Part shown: piece by piece, positions 15,820 through 23,395 of the stretch
Position numbering within the stretch: position 1 is the stretch's first letter
Layout: the number at the start of each line of letters is the position of its first letter
Assembly: GCA_040901795.1 (NCBI GenBank)
Contig: JBBDYH010000150.1
Location: 5,700 to 69,699, forward strand
DNA: 64,000 nucleotides
Origin: JBBDYH01 sp040901795
Lineage (GTDB): Bacteria > Planctomycetota > Planctomycetia > Pirellulales > JALHPA01
Direction of reading: 5' to 3'
Program-made: the position numbers and the translations under genes
The notes under the pieces: generated by a model
Told to the model about the DNA's origin: nothing
Seen by the model: the letters and a program-made list of their open reading frames with translations, nothing else
The model's database searches: none

Positions 15820-17358
15820 TCAAATGGCAAACTTGATCCCTTGCGCCAAAGGGAGTTGGTCGGAGTAATTGACGGTGCTGGTCACCCGGCGCATGTATTG
15901 CTTCCAGGAATCGGAACCGGATTCGCGGCCGCCGCCGGTTTCCTTTTCGCCCCCAAAGGCCCCGCCGATTTCCGCGCCGCTGGTGCCGATGTTCACATTC
16001 ACGATGCCGCAGTCGGAGCCGGCCGGCGAGCAAAACAGCTCCGCTTCGCGAACATCATCGGTGAGCACGGCCGAGGCCAGGCCCTGCGGGACCGAGTTAT
16101 GCAGCTCGATCGCCTGTTCGAAGCGGTCGTAGCGCATCAGATACAGAATCGGCGCGAACGTCTCCTGCTGGATGATCGGCGCGTCGGCGGTGATCTCAAC
16201 CAGCGCCGGGCGGACGTAGAAACCACCGCTCGGCAGACCATCCGTCAATCGCTCTCCGCCATGGACGGTTCCACCCTGTTGCCGCGCGGCGGCCAGGGCG
16301 GTCTGCATGTTCTCAAAAGCTCGAGCGTCGATCAGCGGGCCGACGAGGACGTCCTCGCGCGTGGGATCGCCAATGGGCAATCGTTGAAATACAGCCAGCA
16401 ACAGGTCTCGCAGTCGGTTGGCGATCGACTCGTGTGCGAACAGTCGCCGCAACGTGGTGCAGCGCTGGCCGCAGGTGCCGGCAGCAGCGAATACAATCGA
16501 CCGCAAAGCCAGATCGAGGTTGGCCGACGGAGCGACGATCAGGCCGTTATTGCCGCCCAATTCCAAGAGCGATCGCCCCAGCCGAGCCGCTACCGTCAGT
16601 GCAACGGCGCGGCCCATGCGCACCGAACCGGTCGCGGAAATCAGCGGCAAAGCAGTGCTGGCGGCAAGCTGCTCGCCGACCGCATTGCCGCCCACGACGA
16701 CGGAACTCAACGCCGGCGGCGCGGCGTCGAATTCGGCAATTGCCTGCGCGAGTAGAGCATGACAAGCCAACGCGGTAAGCGGCGTTTTCTGCGACGGCTT
16801 CCAGACCACTGGATCGCCGCACACAAGCGCAATGGCCGCGTTCCAGGCCCACACGGCTACGGGGAAATTGAACGCAGTGATGACGCCGATCGGCCCCAAA
16901 GGATGCCAATACTCCGCGAGGCGGTGTAACGGCCGTTCGCTGGCAATCGTTTTGCCATAAAGCTGCCGGCTGAGGCCGACGGCAAAATCGCAAATATCGA
17001 TCATCTCCTGAACTTCGCCCAGGGCCTCCTGGGTGATCTTTCCCGTCTCGCAGGTGACGAGCGTCGCTAGCTCGGCTTTCTTTGCCCGCAACCGCTCGCC
17101 ATAGCGGCGCACCAGTTCGCCGCGTACCGGAGCCGGAACCAGGCGCCATGACTGAAAGGCCTCGGCCGCTGCGTCAATCGCGGTTTGCACCTGGGCGGGG
17201 CTGGCAAAATGAATCTCCATGAGGATCGACCCGTCAATTGGCGAACGCACGGTGTGCGGTTCACCTTTTCCCACGTGCCAGGCGTCTCCAATCGCCACAC
17301 TCTGGCACAGATCGGGCACGCCGAGCTGGTCTAGCGCTGAAGAGAGTTTGTGGTTCAT
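15820..17358 (-). CDS. Aldehyde dehydrogenase, ALDH7/AmaB type
   Basis: 512 residues from the ATG at 17358. NAD-dependent aldehyde dehydrogenase of the antiquitin group, which oxidises alpha-aminoadipate semialdehyde and related aldehydes. Signatures: ITAFNFPVAVWAWN, the ELGGNN glutamate, catalytic Cys in GTCGQRCTTLRRL (about 299), and the C-terminal GGAFGGEKETGGGRESGSD. A GTG at 17391 overlaps the stop of the decarboxylase gene (GTGA) and would add 11 residues; coupling is possible either way. With the upstream decarboxylase it would turn a 2-keto acid into an aldehyde and then an acid. Confidence 0.92.
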   Translation of the reverse strand: MNHKLSSALDQLGVPDLCQSVAIGDAWHVGKGEPHTVRSPIDGSILMEIHFASPAQVQTAIDAAAEAFQSWRLVPAPVRGELVRRYGERLRAKKAELATLVTCETGKITQEALGEVQEMIDICDFAVGLSRQLYGKTIASERPLHRLAEYWHPLGPIGVITAFNFPVAVWAWNAAIALVCGDPVVWKPSQKTPLTALACHALLAQAIAEFDAAPPALSSVVVGGNAVGEQLAASTALPLISATGSVRMGRAVALTVAARLGRSLLELGGNNGLIVAPSANLDLALRSIVFAAAGTCGQRCTTLRRLFAHESIANRLRDLLLAVFQRLPIGDPTREDVLVGPLIDARAFENMQTALAAARQQGGTVHGGERLTDGLPSGGFYVRPALVEITADAPIIQQETFAPILYLMRYDRFEQAIELHNSVPQGLASAVLTDDVREAELFCSPAGSDCGIVNVNIGTSGAEIGGAFGGEKETGGGRESGSDSWKQYMRRVTSTVNYSDQLPLAQGIKFAI

Positions 17359-17387
17359 GTTGCCGTTGGGAGCAAGAGACGGCGACC

Positions 17388-19088
17388 TCACACGCGCTTG
17401 CTCAGCCGCTGGGCGAGACGGTCGAGCGCGGTGCTGCGGTCTTCAAGGCCGATGTGAACTTGGATCAGGCTCATCGCCGAGCGGTCGTCCCAGGCGGCGC
17501 GGAGCGCGGCGTCGAACTCGCCTTCGGTCCGCACTTCGTAGCCTTTGCCGCCGCCGAGAATCTTGGGCAGCTCGTGGTATTGCCAGGGGTTGATGTCGTT
17601 GAAGTCGCCCGGGTGCAGAAACCGCTCGGTGCCGTAGCCTTTGTTGTCCAGCACGATCACGATCGGCGAGAAGCCGTGCCGCACGATCGTCGAGAGCTCC
17701 ATGCCGGTCATCTGAAAGGCGCCGTCGCCGACGACCGCCACGACGCGCAAGTCGGAATGCGCCACATTGGCGCCGAGCGCGGCGGGCACGGCGAAACCCA
17801 TCGACGTGTAGTATGCCGGGGCGATGAACTCGGTCCGCTCGCGAACCACCAGCTCGGTGGCCGAGAACATGGCGTCCCCCACGTCGGCGATCACCACCGT
17901 CTGGCTGTCGAGCGATTCGTTAAGCCGCGCCATCAGCCGCGTGATGGTGATCGGATCGCTCGGACGCAGCTCGAACGGCTCGCCGGCCAGGTGCGGCTGT
18001 GGCGGCCGCGTGCGGCGTGCGGCCTTGGGGCGGGCGGTCACCAGCTCGCGGATATAATCCTCCAACAGCACGTTATGAAAGTGATGGTGGCGGATGCGAA
18101 GCTGTTCGCTGGTGGCATAGATGCAGTTCCGTGGATCGAGATTGGCGGTGAAGATCCCCAGGTTGATGTCGGTCATGAACGTGCCGAGCATGATCAGGCA
18201 GTCGCTGTCCTCGACGAACTGCGTCACCTCCTCGCGGCCCAGCGCGCCTTCGTACAGCCCGACGTACAGGGGATGGACCTCGCTGATCACGCTCTTGCCA
18301 AGGATGTCGGCGGCGATTCCAAGCTGCGAGCCTTCGGCCAGGGCCAGCACGTCGTCCTGGAGGTTGAAGCGATGGATCTCGACGCCGGCCAGGATGCACG
18401 GCCGTTTGGCCGATTGGATCCAGTTGACCGATTCTCTAACCGCTTCAGCCAGCGCGTCGGGGTCGCTCTTGGGTTCGACCAGCTTGTATTGATAGGGCGC
18501 TTGCGGCACGACGTTGACCTGGTCGCGAGGCAGCTCCAGATACACCGGCCGCTTGTAGCGCATCGCAGCATCGAGCACGCGGTCGATCTCGTGAAAGGCC
18601 GTCCGCGGATCGGAGAGATCCGCCCCGGCGACGCAAAGCTTCTCGAAGACTTCGAGCTGGGTGCGGAAGTCGCGCACGCGATGGTGCAGCAGCGGGTTGT
18701 TGATCCGCTCGCTGAGGCCGGGCGAACCGCTGATCACCACAACGGGGGACTTCTCGGCGTAGGCGCCGGCCACGCTGTTGCACAAGCTCAACCCCCCCAC
18801 GCAATACGTCACGCAGACGGCGCCGATTCCATTGATCCGTGCGTAGGCGTCGGCCGCGAAGCCGGCACAGTCCTCGCGCGTGCAGTTGATGACGTTGATG
18901 GGGCTCTCGTCGAGCAAGTTGTAGAACGTCAAGACGTAGTCGCCCGGAATGCCGAACACGTCGCGGACGCCGTAGTCGCGCAGCCGGCGGACGAGATACT
19001 GGCCAACCGAGAGACCCGACACCGCGCGGGCGTCGGGAACTTCGCAGGCGACGCGTCGCCGGATCGGTATTGTGACGGGGGAAGCCAT
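17388..19088 (-). CDS. Thiamine-diphosphate 2-keto acid decarboxylase
   Basis: 566 residues of the pyruvate/indolepyruvate decarboxylase family. N-terminal FGIPGDYVLTFYNLL with catalytic Asp; Glu in NCTREDCAGFAADAYAR; the His-His pair in NPLLHHRVRDF (about 133); cofactor motif GDGAFQMTGMELSTI followed by VLDNKGYGTERF. The family makes aldehydes from pyruvate, phenylpyruvate or indolepyruvate; the substrate is not predictable here. It lies directly before the ALDH7 gene, which could oxidise its product. No strong ribosome binding site; the start MASPVTIPIRRR is unusual in having about 25 residues before the core. Confidence 0.92.
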   Translation of the reverse strand: MASPVTIPIRRRVACEVPDARAVSGLSVGQYLVRRLRDYGVRDVFGIPGDYVLTFYNLLDESPINVINCTREDCAGFAADAYARINGIGAVCVTYCVGGLSLCNSVAGAYAEKSPVVVISGSPGLSERINNPLLHHRVRDFRTQLEVFEKLCVAGADLSDPRTAFHEIDRVLDAAMRYKRPVYLELPRDQVNVVPQAPYQYKLVEPKSDPDALAEAVRESVNWIQSAKRPCILAGVEIHRFNLQDDVLALAEGSQLGIAADILGKSVISEVHPLYVGLYEGALGREEVTQFVEDSDCLIMLGTFMTDINLGIFTANLDPRNCIYATSEQLRIRHHHFHNVLLEDYIRELVTARPKAARRTRPPQPHLAGEPFELRPSDPITITRLMARLNESLDSQTVVIADVGDAMFSATELVVRERTEFIAPAYYTSMGFAVPAALGANVAHSDLRVVAVVGDGAFQMTGMELSTIVRHGFSPIVIVLDNKGYGTERFLHPGDFNDINPWQYHELPKILGGGKGYEVRTEGEFDAALRAAWDDRSAMSLIQVHIGLEDRSTALDRLAQRLSKRV

Positions 19089-19094
19089 GTGGTT

Positions 19095-19157
19095 GCGGGG
19101 TGTCTGGTGTCTGGTGTCTGGTGGCCTTTGGAGTGCGACGACTTGTCGTCGCTTTGG
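19095..19157. repeat. GTGTCTGGT direct repeats and family B unit (B1)
   Basis: Three GTGTCTGGT copies (family K) are followed by the family B hairpin GCGACGACTTGTCGTCGC (19134-19151), a perfect 8-base-pair stem with TT loop between TTGGAGT and TTTGG. Confidence 0.75.
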
Positions 19158-19199
19158 TTTTCAATAATGTCTGGCGACCTGCTGTCTCGTGACCTGGCG

Positions 19200-19448
19200 T
19201 CAACCGGTATCCCGCTCTCGTCGTTTTTTCCGCACCATCAAGAGCAAAAGCCAAAAGGCCAAAAACAAGGCCATGCAGGCAAACACAACGAGTCCGCGTC
19301 GCACATCCTTGTTGAACAAAAACGCCCCCACCGCGTGGTACAGCCCCCAGGCGGCCAAGGCAGCCACAAGCAGAACGATCCACCGGCGGCTGGGATCGTT
19401 TTGGCGGCCTTGCGTCATTTGGTCGGGCGGCGTCAGTGTAGTCATCAC
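19200..19448 (-). CDS. Small two-helix membrane protein
   Basis: 82 residues, two transmembrane segments: WIVLLVAALAAWGLYHAVGA (23-42) and LVVFACMALFLAFWLLLLMV (53-72), with a positively charged end (RKKRRERDTG). Two methionines at the start (19448, 19445) are equally possible. No family recognised. It lies upstream of the decarboxylase in the same direction, separated by 110 bases of repeats. Confidence 0.6.
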   Translation of the reverse strand: MMTTLTPPDQMTQGRQNDPSRRWIVLLVAALAAWGLYHAVGAFLFNKDVRRGLVVFACMALFLAFWLLLLMVRKKRRERDTG

Positions 19449-19665
19449 GTTGCGCGTGATGTTCGTGATGTTCGTCCACCGCGGGGGACGACTACACCCA
19501 CGCTACTTAAAACATACCGGTGGCCATAAGCAGGGCAAGTCGAGTTGAAATGACGACAGCGCGCCATCAAGCCGATGTCGTTCGCAACGCGAGTCGACGG
19601 AAGTGGCCATTGCGCCGGAGCGAAAAACATGGGCGATCTTGCTCGTTTAGTTGAAGTTCAGTATA

Positions 19666-19681
19666 TGGCACGGAGTGTGCG
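19666..19681 (+). promoter_or_regulatory. Sigma-54-type promoter
   Basis: TGGCACGGAGTGTGCG keeps the -24 GG and -12 GC at the exact spacing and matches the consensus TGGCACG-N4-TTGC in all but one core base. It lies about 88 bases before the GTG start of the His-rich secreted protein. The rest of the 320-base gap (19449-19768) shows no gene. Confidence 0.5.
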
Positions 19682-19768
19682 TTGTCGCTACAACGGCAGA
19701 GCCAGGGCGGCCGACGCCCCGAACGAGAGCCGGCCCGCACACACCGCATTTGAAACAGGAGTCCCGCC

Positions 19769-20125
19769 GTGAAGAAGTTACTGTTCGCAAGCTGCTTAGC
19801 CGTGGCCGGTCTGTTTGCCTTCTCCAGCTCGGATGCACTGGCTGATGGCCGGCATCATGGACACCGCCATCATGGTCATCATGGGCATCATGGTCATCAT
19901 GGGCATCATCGCCACCATGGCCATCATGGCCGTCATCACTATCGCCATCATTACGGGCATGCTCATCATGGTGGGCATTGGCACCATGGCGGGTACTCGT
20001 CGTATTACTCGCCTCGGGTGTACCGGTCTTATCCGGTATATCAGACTTATGGCTATTACCCGTATTCGTCGTCGAGCCTGTTTATCGGCGGACGGAACTT
20101 CAGTTTCGGGATCAGCGGGTTCTAA
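19769..20125 (+). CDS. Secreted His-rich small protein
   Basis: 118 residues with GTG start; AGGAG lies about 8 bases upstream. Signal peptide MKKLLFASCLAVAGLFAFSSSDALA (1-25) with an AxA-like cleavage site. Residues 27-75 are almost only His and Gly (repeated HHGHHGHH), then a Tyr/Ser/Pro-rich tail (YRSYPVYQTYGYYPYSSS) and a short SLFIGGRNFSFGISGF end. Such His runs bind Ni, Zn, Cu or Co, so periplasmic metal storage or buffering is plausible but inferred. A sigma-54-type promoter precedes and a terminator follows. Confidence 0.85.
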   Translation: MKKLLFASCLAVAGLFAFSSSDALADGRHHGHRHHGHHGHHGHHGHHRHHGHHGRHHYRHHYGHAHHGGHWHHGGYSSYYSPRVYRSYPVYQTYGYYPYSSSSLFIGGRNFSFGISGF

Positions 20126-20153
20126 GCGGACGAACTGAAACTGGCCCATCGAA

Positions 20154-20224
20154 CCTGCAGGAAGACTTGGTTCGCTGACGCGGCTGCACGCCGCGGCAGC
20201 GGACGCGTCTCCTGCAGTTTTTTT
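20154..20224 (+). terminator. Long-stem intrinsic terminator
   Basis: CTGCAGGAAGAC (from about 20155) pairs with GTCTCCTGCAG (20207-20217) with one bulged A and contains an inner GCCGCGGC hairpin; TTTTTTT follows at 20218. It ends the His-rich protein transcript. Confidence 0.65.
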
Positions 20225-20325
20225 GGACTGGGCTAACCGTGTGACCCTTTCGTGGCAGCATCCGTACATCCAGAGACTGGTTTCGACAAGTATCGTTTTA
20301 ACGGCGGTTATCCGCAACTCTTCCC

Positions 20326-20427
20326 ATGTTTGAACTTTCGCTGCTGACGTTCGGTACGGTGCTGGCGCTGTCGCTTGTGATGGCGGTCATTCGGCCGCAA
20401 AAAGAAGGCGATCCGTTTTATATTTAG
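20326..20427 (+). CDS. Possible 33-residue membrane peptide
   Basis: A short frame, MFELSLLTFGTVLALSLVMA then VIRPQKEGDPFYI, with one predicted transmembrane helix and a charged tail, in a region otherwise free of genes. The hydrophobic/charged order is what a small inner-membrane protein would show. There is no clear ribosome binding site and no homologue known to me. Confidence 0.35.
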   Translation: MFELSLLTFGTVLALSLVMAVIRPQKEGDPFYI

Positions 20428-20489
20428 CGCGCCAGCCAGGGCTTCGCTCTGCTACAGCCCCGCCAGCCGACCGTGGAGCACAAAGCTAG

Positions 20490-20512
20490 CAAGCTAAAGC
20501 TTGAACTCCAAC
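20490..20512. repeat. Family A half-unit (A4)
   Basis: CAAGCTAAAGCTTGAACTCC followed by AAC, reverse orientation relative to A2. Solitary copy in the gap before the redoxin fusion gene. Confidence 0.75.
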
Positions 20513-20627
20513 GGCGAACTGCTAGTTCTAAGCAGGACAATTTATGTTAATCTGGGGGGCGTGCCGGCTGGGTGCATTGCCGCCCGTCTTAGCCGGTATT
20601 TCGCACTCTGAACCGGAGAATCCTGCT

Positions 20628-22370
20628 GTGTTGTTGACGCTCAAAACTGTGCTGTTTGGCGTGCTGGCTTTTGGAACGGTGGCTGAGGCATTCTCGGCCG
20701 AAAAAGGCAATTCGCCCGCGAACGCCAGTGCTGCGGTTGCTGATTTTCGGCTCCTGGACATTCACCGCCGGCCGCGGTCGTTGGCCGATTACCAGGACAA
20801 GAAGGCGCTCGTCGTGGTGTTTGTCGACACCGAATGCCCATTGGCCAACGTCTACGTGCCGACGCTCATTGACTTGCACAAGGAGTACGCGGAGAAGGGC
20901 GTGCAATTCCTGGCGATCAACTCCAGCCAGCAGGACTCTTTCACGAGCGTCTCGGCTCACGCCCAGGAACGCGAAGTGCCGTTTCCGGTGCTCAAGGACT
21001 TTGACCATCGGGCGGCGGATGCACTGGGCGCGAAGCGGACTCCTGAGGCGTTCCTGCTCGATGCGGACCGCGTGATCCGCTACCGTGGCCGGATTGACGA
21101 CCAATATGGACTGGGATTTCGCCGCGAGAAGCCGGCGAGCCGCGACCTGAAGGACGCAATCGATCAACTATTGGCAGGAGAAACGATCTCGACGACCGAA
21201 ACCGACGTCTCGGGTTGCCCGATCGAGCGAGCCTCGAAGCCGCGCGTTGAGGACGAAGTGACATTTGCCAAACATGTCGCGCCGATCCTTCAGGCGCGCT
21301 GCCAGGAATGCCATCGGCCGGGCGAGATCGGGCCGTTCTCGCTGTTGACGTTCGACGACGTCAAGAAGCGGACGCGGCGGATTCGCGAAGCAGTTCTGCA
21401 GGAGCGAATGCCACCATGGCATGCCGACCCGCGGTATGGCAAGTTTGCCAATCACCGCCGGTTGTCGCCCGAGGAGCGCGACACATTATTGGCGTGGATT
21501 GACAAGGGCGCACCGCAAGGAGACGAGCGCGACCTGCCGCCGCCGCGCAAGTTCGTCGAGGGCTGGAGCATCGGTCAGCCGGACAAGATCCTCACGATGG
21601 CCGAAGAGTTCAAGGTGCCGGCGGCGGGCGTGCTCGATTATCAACGGTTTGTCATCGATCCACAGTTTGAACAGGACATGTGGGTGCAGGCCGCCGAATG
21701 CCGTCCGGGCAACCGCGCGGTCGTGCATCACATGCTGGTCTACATCATGAAGCCGGGACAGCGGCGACCGTACGAGCGGGACGGGACGGCCTGGACGTTG
21801 GCCGGCTGGGCGCCGGGCGATATGCCTTCGGTGTACGAGCCGGGCACGGCGAAGCTAATTCCTGCCGGGTCGAAGTTGATGTTCGAGGTGCACTATACGC
21901 CCAATGGCGTCGAGCAGACCGACCGATCGAGCGTCGGCATCGTCTTCGCCGAAACGAAACCCGAGCATGTGGTGGCGATGAACATCTTGAACAACCCAGC
22001 GTTCAGGATTCCGCCTGGGGTGGCGAATCATCGCGGCCAGTTGACGTTCACCTTCCCGGAGGACGCGTTGGTTTTGTCCTTCATGCCGCACATGCATCTG
22101 CGGGGCACAAGCGCGAAGTATGTGGCGCGCTATCCCGACGGCAAGACGGAGACGTTGCTTTCGGTTCCGGATTACGACTTCAACTGGCAGAGCATCTATC
22201 GGTTTGACGAGCCATTGCGGATACCCAAGGGTACGAAGCTGACTTGGAGCGGCACCTGGGACAACTCGGCCGACAACCCGCGCAACCCGGACGCGACGAA
22301 GGAAGTCGGTTGGGGTTTGCAGACCTGGGATGAGATGCAGAACGGATGGATGGAAGTGGTGTGGGAATAG
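20628..22370 (+). CDS. Redoxin / cytochrome c / copper monooxygenase-like fusion
   Basis: 580 residues from the GTG at 20628 (CGGAG 12 bases upstream), giving a signal peptide TLKTVLFGVLAFGTVAEAFS. Three parts: a peroxiredoxin/TlpA-like domain (about 38-185) with one Cys in DTECPLANVYVP; a haem-type CxxCH segment (RCQECHRPGEIGPFSLLTF, about 223-300); and a C-terminal PHM/DBM-like fold with likely copper ligands in VVHHMLVYIM, FEVHYTPNG and FMPHMHLRG. A secreted redox enzyme, substrate unknown. Repeat B2 starts directly after its stop codon. Confidence 0.85.
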   Translation: MLLTLKTVLFGVLAFGTVAEAFSAEKGNSPANASAAVADFRLLDIHRRPRSLADYQDKKALVVVFVDTECPLANVYVPTLIDLHKEYAEKGVQFLAINSSQQDSFTSVSAHAQEREVPFPVLKDFDHRAADALGAKRTPEAFLLDADRVIRYRGRIDDQYGLGFRREKPASRDLKDAIDQLLAGETISTTETDVSGCPIERASKPRVEDEVTFAKHVAPILQARCQECHRPGEIGPFSLLTFDDVKKRTRRIREAVLQERMPPWHADPRYGKFANHRRLSPEERDTLLAWIDKGAPQGDERDLPPPRKFVEGWSIGQPDKILTMAEEFKVPAAGVLDYQRFVIDPQFEQDMWVQAAECRPGNRAVVHHMLVYIMKPGQRRPYERDGTAWTLAGWAPGDMPSVYEPGTAKLIPAGSKLMFEVHYTPNGVEQTDRSSVGIVFAETKPEHVVAMNILNNPAFRIPPGVANHRGQLTFTFPEDALVLSFMPHMHLRGTSAKYVARYPDGKTETLLSVPDYDFNWQSIYRFDEPLRIPKGTKLTWSGTWDNSADNPRNPDATKEVGWGLQTWDEMQNGWMEVVWE

Positions 22371-22488
22371 TTGGAGTGCGGCGACTTGTCGCCGCTTTGG
22401 ATTTCAAATGCGGTTGGCACTGGTGACGACGTAAGATATTCGAACGCTGATTGAAAGGGAAAGCGATGGCGAGTCATCGCAGTCCAAA
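22371..22488. repeat. Family B units (B2, B3) left of RAYT-2
   Basis: B2 (22371-22400) holds GCGGCGACTTGTCGCCGC. B3 (22461-22488) holds GCGATGGCGAGTCATCGC, reverse orientation, one wobble pair. B3 overlaps the first codons (MASHRSP) of the transposase frame. Confidence 0.8.
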
Positions 22489-23182
22489 CTCTGATCGAAT
22501 TGCCGGGCTTGCGCAGCGAATTGGAACTTTGAGTTCGCTTCAAATCGATGAGGTAGAGCGTCTGGTCGCGAGGTTGGAGTGCATAAAGAAGCCGGCGGTG
22601 ATAGAAAAAGAAAGCGGCGACAAGTCGCCGCACTCCAAATGTTGGCCGCATGCGCCGTTGCACCGGCTGGCCGGTAAGGGAACTTACATCGTCACGGCTG
22701 GGACGTTGAATAAGCAGCATTACTTCCGCGAAATTGAATTGTTGGACCTGCTGGAAGCCGAATTGCTGGCAAAGGCGAAGGAGTACGACTGGCAACTCGA
22801 AGCATGGGCGGTCTTCTCAAATCACTACCATTTCGTTGCGCATGCCATAAAGGACGCGGCGACGCTCAGGCCGTTTCTGGTCCATCTGCATGCGGACACA
22901 GCGCGAGCCGTTAATCGCCGCGACGACGTGACGGGCAGACAGGTCTGGTATAACTTCTGGGAGACTGAGCTAACCTACGAGCAATCGTATTTGGCGCGGC
23001 TCAATTACGTGCATCAGAATGCCGTTCACCACGGTTTGGTAGCGATCGCGAATCAGTATCGCTGGTGCTCGGCGGCCTGGTTTGAGCGAACGACTTCGCC
23101 GGGGCAGGTCAAGACGATCTACGGCTTCAAAACGGACAGAATTCGGATTGTTGACGACTTTGACGTACTTGGAGTGCGTTGA
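22451..23182 (+). CDS. REP-associated HUH transposase (RAYT-2)
   Basis: 243 residues as read from 22451. Y1-transposase fold with HUH motif His125-Tyr126-His127 (FSNHYHFVAHA) and candidate nucleophile Tyr186 in LNYVHQNAVHHGLV, then YRWCSAAWF. The first 65 residues are odd: MASHRSPN is encoded by repeat B3 and ESGDKSPHSK (54-63) by an in-frame family B hairpin. The conserved domain begins near WPHAPLHRL, so the true start may be later or the N-terminus may have grown by repeat insertion. The last residues LGVR and the stop come from the next repeat (23169). Confidence 0.85.
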   Translation: MKGKAMASHRSPNSDRIAGLAQRIGTLSSLQIDEVERLVARLECIKKPAVIEKESGDKSPHSKCWPHAPLHRLAGKGTYIVTAGTLNKQHYFREIELLDLLEAELLAKAKEYDWQLEAWAVFSNHYHFVAHAIKDAATLRPFLVHLHADTARAVNRRDDVTGRQVWYNFWETELTYEQSYLARLNYVHQNAVHHGLVAIANQYRWCSAAWFERTTSPGQVKTIYGFKTDRIRIVDDFDVLGVR

Positions 23183-23391
23183 CTCGTCAACGCTGTGGAT
23201 TTCAGAGGGCGTAACGGCATTGAAAGCGGTTTGAAAAAGAAAGCGGCGACAAGTCGCCGCAGTCCAAAGGAGTGCGTTGACTTGTCAACGCTTTGAATCT
23301 CGGTAGACCTAAAGAATTGAAAGCGGATTGAAAAAGAAAGCGGCGACAAGTCGCCGCAGTCCAAAAGCGATGACGAGTCATCGCACTCCAA
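23169..23391. repeat. Family B array of five hairpins (B5)
   Basis: Five units in both orientations with stems GCGTTGAC/GTCAACGC (23176 and 23273), GCGGCGAC/GTCGCCGC (23242 and 23340) and GCGATGAC/GTCATCGC (about 23367). Linkers contain ATTGAAAGCGG(A/T)TTGAAAA. The array ends just before the ATG at 23396. Confidence 0.88.
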
Positions 23392-23395
23392 AATC

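Larger units (their letters stand above)
22371..23391 (+). mobile_element. RAYT-2 unit: transposase flanked by family B repeats
   Basis: Family B hairpins lie left of (22371-22400, 22461-22488), inside (22611-22639) and right of (23169-23391) the transposase gene. Solitary copies stand at 19128-19157 and 31401-31430. The same hairpin family therefore accompanies and invades its presumed transposase. Confidence 0.7.

Noticed and set aside
17238..19529. 763-codon plus-strand frame over the decarboxylase
   Set aside because: Antisense of a clearly recognised ThDP enzyme; composition is a mirror of its codons. The same applies to 26737-28431 and 52994-54553.
19815..20138. Met/Ile-rich frame inside the His-rich gene
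   Set aside because: It is the shifted reading of CATCATGG repeats. The frame at 19769 has a ribosome binding site and signal peptide.
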